NCBI GenBank assembly: GCA_947179485.1
Contig: OX359247.1
Coordinates: forward strand, 39,594,801 to 39,658,800
DNA: 64,000 bases
Reading direction: 5' to 3'
DNA from: Allacma fusca
Taxonomy: Eukaryota > Arthropoda > Collembola > Symphypleona > Sminthuridae
Shown here: positions 58,027-64,000 of the stretch, piece after piece
Position numbering within the stretch: the first letter of the stretch is position 1
Layout: each line of letters begins with the position of its first letter
Made by a program: the position numbers and the translations under genes
The notes under the pieces: generated by a model
Told to the model about the DNA's origin: nothing
Database searches by the model: none
What the model saw: only the letters and a program-made list of their open reading frames with translations

Positions 58027-61000
58027 CTAGCGGTTTTTCTCATCCTCATTATCCTCATCTGTCTTGTCAGTGGGCTCCACTGCCACTTCATTTCCATTCA
58101 CATCCCCAAGTTCAGCAGGCTTATAGCGATAGGCCATATAAGCAAAGATCATCATGTCCAGGAGCATAAGTCCAGCAAATAGGAAAAATTCTTTCCACTG
58201 TAAAATGTCCCATAATAATGTCATATCAGTACTATACTCTCTACACTCATTTCAAATTATTCTTTTTAATTAAAAACGTTCTCAGTCTCTGCTCAGTGTA
58301 AGTACAAACCTGCTGATCAAATAGCTGTAGAGCAGCAATGACCGCATCAATCAAGTTACCGAAAGCGACAGTCAGCAGCCACGCGGATTGCATCACTGAT
58401 TTCATGCTCTTGGGTGCCTGCACACATTGACACAACACATATTTCAATTATTTATAATCAATATAATTAGCTGATAAATATCAACTGTTACAGTTTCAAT
58501 AGTTGACATTCCTGATTGTGAGTGGGTTCATACCTCAGCGTAGGAAAAGTCCATGATAGTAATAGAAAACATGATTTCCCCACAAGTGAGAATAAAATAC
58601 TGTGGTAATAGCCAAAACATGTGCATGGAGTTGGGCTTTGTGAGAACATTCAGTTGATGACGGAACTTCCCATTTTCTCTATCTTCTGCCACGATGGTTA
58701 AGATGTAACTCCCTCCCAGCTCTAACTTTATAGTGTCATCCAGCTCGTATGAACCATTCCCAAGTAGGACCCGGTACCTGGGAAAGTACTCAAATGTCAA
58801 TTTGGTGTCCTCAAATGTCTTCACAATTACTTTAATTAATAGCTATTTGTAATAATTATTATTACTCATTAATTTCCACTTCTTGAACAGGTGTCGATCG
58901 CCAGTCAGAATATATAGTCTCATTGGACTCGTACTCAAACTCATAGTACTTTTTGCTTTTTTTCTTCTCGTCCAACGCTACCTTCCAGAAAGCATTACTT
59001 TCGATAATATCGCCGGATGTCGGTTCATGCCAGAGTCCGAACTGTATCACTCTATCATACAGTATTATCATAATTAAACTCATTTATAATTTATGAATTT
59101 AGTATGACTGCCTATTATTCCTAAAGGACTACAGTACTATTATGTTAGTGATTATGGGCTTTAGGAGATTAGTTCAGATAATTTTATTTTTGTGGGGATT
59201 ATACTTAGGCTTCATACCTTATGTACGGATTCCCTTCGCTAGTCTTCTCTAACGTGTCCCCAGCCCCTGTCTCAGAGTCTTTATTTGAAGCCGTTGGGAG
59301 CGTAAATTGAATGCCTTGGGTATCTCCTGTGATAAGAATCGTAGAGGCCTGTATTTGTTCAAAAAATATAGTATAGATAAAATAGTAAGCATTTCCCTTA
59401 ATTGAATGCTAAGTACATACAAAGGTAATAACAACAAGGCACGTAGTATTATACCTCCTCATTAAAAAGTTGAAATGTCATTTCGTCCTTGTATCCAGCA
59501 AATTTAGCTGTATAGTTCCCTTCATCTAGCACCCCAAGAATGTAGTTGTCATTTGAAGGGAGTTCAAATGGAGAACCCACAGGATTGTCACCGGGGCTTG
59601 AATACAACTGACCCGTCAAATTCATTGGGGCCATGTTCACAAAGTGAAGATGAGACTGACCGCTGCTAAGTTCCACTGGGTAAGTTTTCTAAAGGTATTT
59701 AACCCCAAGTTCAAATTTATTAAAACCTTTTGAAACTGTTATTTACCAGAGATGGTTTCCTTTCAAACGTCGGAAAGTTCGGAGTACTATTCTTTACAAA
59801 TTTAATCCTTAATTATTATAAGCAGCTTTTTATTACGTAAAGCTGCAATTCCACAAGACCCGAGATAATGAAGGCAATTGCAGCAAAAACACCTCCAACA
59901 GTCAATCTTTGCAGAGGCTTCTTCAGGATACCTACTTTGGCCAAAAGTGGGTAGACTCCCTGGTCGAAAACAGGAATCATAGCCAAAATAAGCACTGGGT
60001 TCACCACCTGTAAGAATAAAAAATATTCAACTTGAAATTAAGATATTGCAGAACAAAATTCTATTACAAAAATATCGTTAAATACCTGAAATTGATCTGG
60101 TTTTAGAACAAAACCTCCCAGGTCTCCGTTCATTCTTGAAGCTTGGAAAGTCCATCGCGATCCCTGTCAAAAGATTAGAATAAAGTTATGTTAGGGAACT
60201 AAAAGAGATTTTCCTAATGAATTATTACATTGGATTTTAAACACGATGGTTGGTTGAACAAACCTGCTGGTCAAAGAGAGCCCAAAAGAGAGGAACAGGA
60301 ATGTAAAGGACTAGCACACGGAGTAAAATTTTAATGTCTTCAATCTCTCGTTTGCTGTATTTATCTGAAGCATGGTCCAAGAAATGTTCCTTCTTTTCTT
60401 TGCTCTGACGTTTGCGTGACAGAGCGTACTGTAATAGGAGACCTCAAATGAGAATACTATACTAATTGGTAACTTTTAAAAGAATTTAATAAGTTTGAAC
60501 ATCCACCACTTACAGTGATAGTTTTGAACACAGAAGACAATACATTTCCCTCGGGTTTTCTGATCTTATAAAACGGTTTCCCACTCACGAACACAACTAT
60601 CGAAAGACGAGGTATCATGAGCTGTTATTAGAGTTGAAGTTGAAGCTGAAAGTAATCATGTGAATAGAACATCCAAGTGGAACTTACTTATAGATACAAT
60701 CATTAGTACGGCAGGGACACCGAATGCCAGAGGATAGCAAGTCTCATCACCGAAACATCCGATATCCCTTCTGAATATGGGTGTGATAAATGTAGAAATC
60801 AGACTTCCAGCATTGATAGCAAAGTAGAAGATAGAGAAGTAGGAGGAGAGTTGACGCTCTTGTTGGGGCAATTGGAACTGATCACCTCCAAAGGAGGCCA
60901 CACAAGGTTTGATTCCCCCCGTGCCTATTCCGATTAATGTTAATCCAATCATGGTAAAAGCTCTGTAAAATTCATCCCATATGATATGAGTCCGTTGTTT

Positions 61001-61925
61001 CTTTACGTCGAGCATTAAAAGGAGATACTAAAACCCGGGAAATCAAGCTGCAATAAATTGTTTACTCACACTGTCGGAAGTTTAAGAGTAGGTGTGGCTG
61101 CTAAAGACAGTGTGATATTTCCCAAGGCATACACAGCTGACAGATAGAAGATTGTTCTGAAAGTTCACAATGTGCATTTTAATGAGTGCACTTTAATCCA
61201 TGTTGTAAGGAATCATAATTACTGCAAAAGTATATCCAAACCAGCTTTCGTGAGAATTAAAATCCCCAAATTCCTTTTACCTGAACTTTCCCAAAACTGA
61301 GTCAGCCAGCATTCCACCAAATAATGGAGTGATATAGTCAAACATGGTAAAAACGTGGAATATTATTGTGGAAGTATTTTCGCTGAAGTTAAGAACATTT
61401 TGAAGATACAGGGCCAGAATGGCTAGAAACAATTTTAAATGTTTTTGTATATTTGATTCCATTCCGTATATATTAAAATATGTGGAAGAGAAATATGTAC
61501 ATTATGGTTTCACAAATCATACCTCGCATCCCGTAGTAAGAGAACCGTTCACAGAATTCATTGAGTACAATAAGAAATACAGATTTTGGGTATGGAATTT
61601 TCTGCAAAGTGTAATGTACAAAGTTTTGCAATTTTTATATACATTCATGTAATTATATAAATTATATTGTATTCAAGTATCCACATTAGAGTATGCATGC
61701 ATCCCAGTGCATGCATGTATAATATTTTAGTAAGGATTTTAATGAGTTACCTTCGCCGTGGACTCTACATCTTTCTCATCGCTTGGCACTACAAAAATAC
61801 AAAAGGAAAACAAAATTATACACAATGAGAAGAGTTTTCGAGAATTGATTTTTAACAGTGAGCATTAAATCTAAACATGGATAAATCTTACCGACTGCCT
61901 TATTTTCGTTTATGTCCGACGACAT
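58027..61925 (-). CDS. Proton-coupled oligopeptide transporter (SLC15/POT), gene 2
   Basis: Sixteen exons: 61892-61925, 61751-61788, 61523-61601, 61281-61422, 61070-61156, 60688-60962, 60514-60596, 60264-60428, 60086-60163, 59837-60007, 59455-59688, 59218-59348, 58866-59051, 58534-58777, 58310-58417 and 58027-58197; 741 residues. Same role and domain plan as gene 1: NEFCERFSYYGMRAILALYL in helix 1, GIGTGGIKPCVASFGGDQF, FSIFYFAINAGSLIST, the extracellular loop across exons 11-13, and the final helix before an acidic tail with EDNEDEKNR. Many exon lengths equal those of gene 1 (34, 79, 142, 87, 275, 83, 165, 108 bp), proving recent shared structure. A 78-bp intron (60008-60085) splits QFQ from VVNP and is absent in gene 1. 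The extracellular loop is the most diverged part. Confidence 0.95.
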
Positions 61926-64000
61926 TTTTTGCACTTGGATCTTAGTCGGTAGTTAAAGTTAGAAATTATAAAACTCAGTTAAATGATAATGAGAGTCTGT
62001 AAGCTGTTTGGAATCCCTTTGCAATTAGCTCCAATGAGCTATATAATTATTACAGGTCGTCTGCCCGACCAAAACTGTGAAAAAAATATTTGTACGGTTC
62101 ATATTTGAAGTACAGAAACGTGTGATGTTACTAATCGGGTTTTTTTTACTCATTCCGTTCCAACAATGGCAACTTGATTTGATTATCAGAAGCATGTTCA
62201 CGCTCGAGACTTTGATTTAACTTCAGTTATGTATGTAATTGTCAATGCAAATACTATTCAATCGCCCTGATATTGACAATGTAGAAGGCAATGATGAGTT
62301 TGTAATGTTCTCCAGAATATAATGAGCACTTGGTTCATGTTATCACAATTTCAATTGTCCAGTATTTATCAACAAGTTTATTTCCCAATGAGTAATACAT
62401 ATTGCCAGTGAAGAGGCAAAAAGAAATAATAGATACGATTTCAATCAATGAAAATATGCAATCTGCACGAATTGTTGCTAAAGGGCAAATAAAATAAGTA
62501 CAAGCCTTTCGTACAAGCAAAATGATCTACACAAATTTTACGAACACAGGTGAATAAGTCCAAGCGTACCAAAAGACAAATTGCTCTACTAATGTAGTTA
62601 TTACTAAAAGCAAACCGAAAAACGGATTTGCTGAATTCCATTTGGATTTCAGGATAAATTGCAATTAATTACAGCGACTTCAATTTTTATTTGGAGTTCC
62701 TGTCTTTAGATGATTTGGTGTTTAATTGAAATTGCTACTAGATAATTTTGCCTCTTAGACAGTGGAACAGGTCTAACAATATGAGTAAAAATGAAAGTGT
62801 AACGAACAAGCTGGTCCATACAAGGACAACTTGTACATGGTAAGGGATTTTTACAGAATGTCACGCACACGGAATCTTCAACTCAACAGTGATTTTCGTT
62901 AGTAAGGTCCTGGAGTTACCTTTAAAAATTCATATTACCGGAAAACCCCAATTTTCCAGTTATGTTGGAAAAGTGGGGCTGTCAATTCTAAGAAATAGAT
63001 ATTTCTATTCATTTGTTACAAAACAATCAATGCATAATTAGTTACACAATTATACCCATCACGGAATTACAAGTGGTAAGTACGTACTATAATTTAGTGT
63101 ACATACATACATGCAATTGCATGAGCGGATTCGAAGTGCTTATTCTATGCAAACTGATTAGCGATTAGGAGCTCAGAAAACGTTACATTCATTATCTGAC
63201 AATGAGTGCGACTTGTCATGTCATTCCTCATTTTCATAATGTCCATGCGCCCAAACACAGGAAGAATAACTTAAACTCCGAGACAATAGTTTGACGCTGG
63301 TACATCTTTTATAATCTGGATAAATTATTTTTATTATTATTTTACCATGCCTCATTGTTATTATTACTTTCATTAACTCTTAAATTGAATTAAGAAAATA
63401 CTGAGATTTCTGGGAGTACATATTTCAAGTATACTAAACATGTGCAAGCTTGAAAAAATGCTTTCTTATATTGGAATATGTAATTATACATATATGCATA
63501 TAACAGGTACTCAAGAGTTCTGCCTATAGGTCAGTACCATACATTATATATTTCATTTGTAATGATGCGAATGTGTGGGAAGATCCTGTACTGGGTGTCC
63601 ACAATAATTTACCAGCACCCCCCAGCCCACATAGGAGAGTAATTCGTAAAATATTTAATTGCCCCAGTTTGTAGCAAATTTAGTTACAGATTTTCTAGAA
63701 TTTACGCCATTCACCTGGGTCAGTATTTGAGATCCCAGGGTTCCGAAACGTAAAGCAAAGTGGGGGTATTTTAGAAAATCAATTTTAATTTAATTAGTGG
63801 CAATTGGCAATTAGAATTTATTTTCAAAAATTTCATTAGGATTCGCTTTAATCAAATAACAACAGTAAATCTCAGCAATTGGGCTCACAAGATCCAAAAA
63901 TTGAGGCAAGTATTAAATAAAGTAGAACCAATTGTTTCTGATGATACCCTTTGGAGATAATTTACTATCTTCCCTCACAATTTTTAATACTGGGCACCAA
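61926..64000. other. Upstream region of POT gene 2 and window end
   Basis: No further gene recognised. A dispersed-repeat copy lies at about 63625-63745; CATA microsatellite near 63100. Confidence 0.45.
63625..63745 (+). repeat. Dispersed TAAAATATTTGA family, copy 5
   Basis: GGAGAGTAATTCGTAAAATATTTAATTGCCCCAGTTTGTAGCAAATT in order, then GATTTTCTAGAATTTACGCCATTCACC and TTTGAGATCCCAGGG. It is the most complete copy and ties together the shorter matches at 28446, 29889, 41215 and 41850. Confidence 0.55.

Noticed and set aside
1..64000. tRNA and rRNA genes
   Set aside because: No B-box-like GGTTCGAATCC with a matching A box, and no rRNA core sequence, was found on either strand by eye.

Overview
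The window is animal nuclear DNA, most likely from a springtail (Collembola) or another soil arthropod. That assignment is inference. It rests on AT-rich sequence, spliceosomal genes with short GT-AG introns, a secreted GH43 glycosidase of bacterial type that carries introns, and many transposable elements. Most genes lie on the minus strand. I joined exons by hand using splice-site phase and protein-family similarity; no database search was run.

Layout: 1-5079 is the 5' part of a Ty1/copia retrotransposon on the minus strand (gag, pol, candidate LTR), cut by the window edge. 5.3-9.7 kb is a pile-up of non-coding mobile DNA: a TIR element filled with minisatellite, a small Helitron, a Harbinger-like element with TTA target duplications, and arrays of the word GGGTAC. 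10.4-11.7 kb holds the first of three paralogous secreted CRAL-TRIO (SEC14-like) genes. 12.5-13.7 kb is a large imperfect palindrome. 13.9-20.8 kb is a nested transposon: an outer element with an 8-bp target duplication contains an inner element with an intact Tnp2-like transposase and a spliced DUF4806-type gene. 23.1-23.8 kb is a small three-exon gene of unknown function. 25.1-26.5 and 30.6-35.0 kb are the second and third CRAL-TRIO genes; the introns of the third carry a hAT MITE, a minisatellite and a 1.3-kb repeat.

The right half has a GH43 gene (36.7-38.0, plus strand), a complete Wiskott-Aldrich syndrome protein homologue (39.1-40.9, minus), a small multi-pass membrane protein (42.3-42.7, minus), a 963-bp hAT-like element with a perfect 8-bp duplication (43.6-44.5), a stand-alone subtilase-propeptide (I9-like) protein (46.1-46.6, plus), a second Helitron copy (47.3-47.6), and two tandem SLC15/POT peptide-transporter genes (48.9-54.0 and 58.0-61.9, minus).

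The genes do not form an operon. A common theme is secretion or nutrient handling: GH43 on plant polysaccharide, POT transporters on di- and tripeptides, an I9-like secreted protein possibly acting on subtilases, and secreted CRAL-TRIO proteins possibly binding lipids. The most unusual features are the nested Tnp2/DUF4806 transposon, the lone I9 protein, the signal-peptide CRAL-TRIO family, and a recurring design in which transposon ends are packed with short repeated words.
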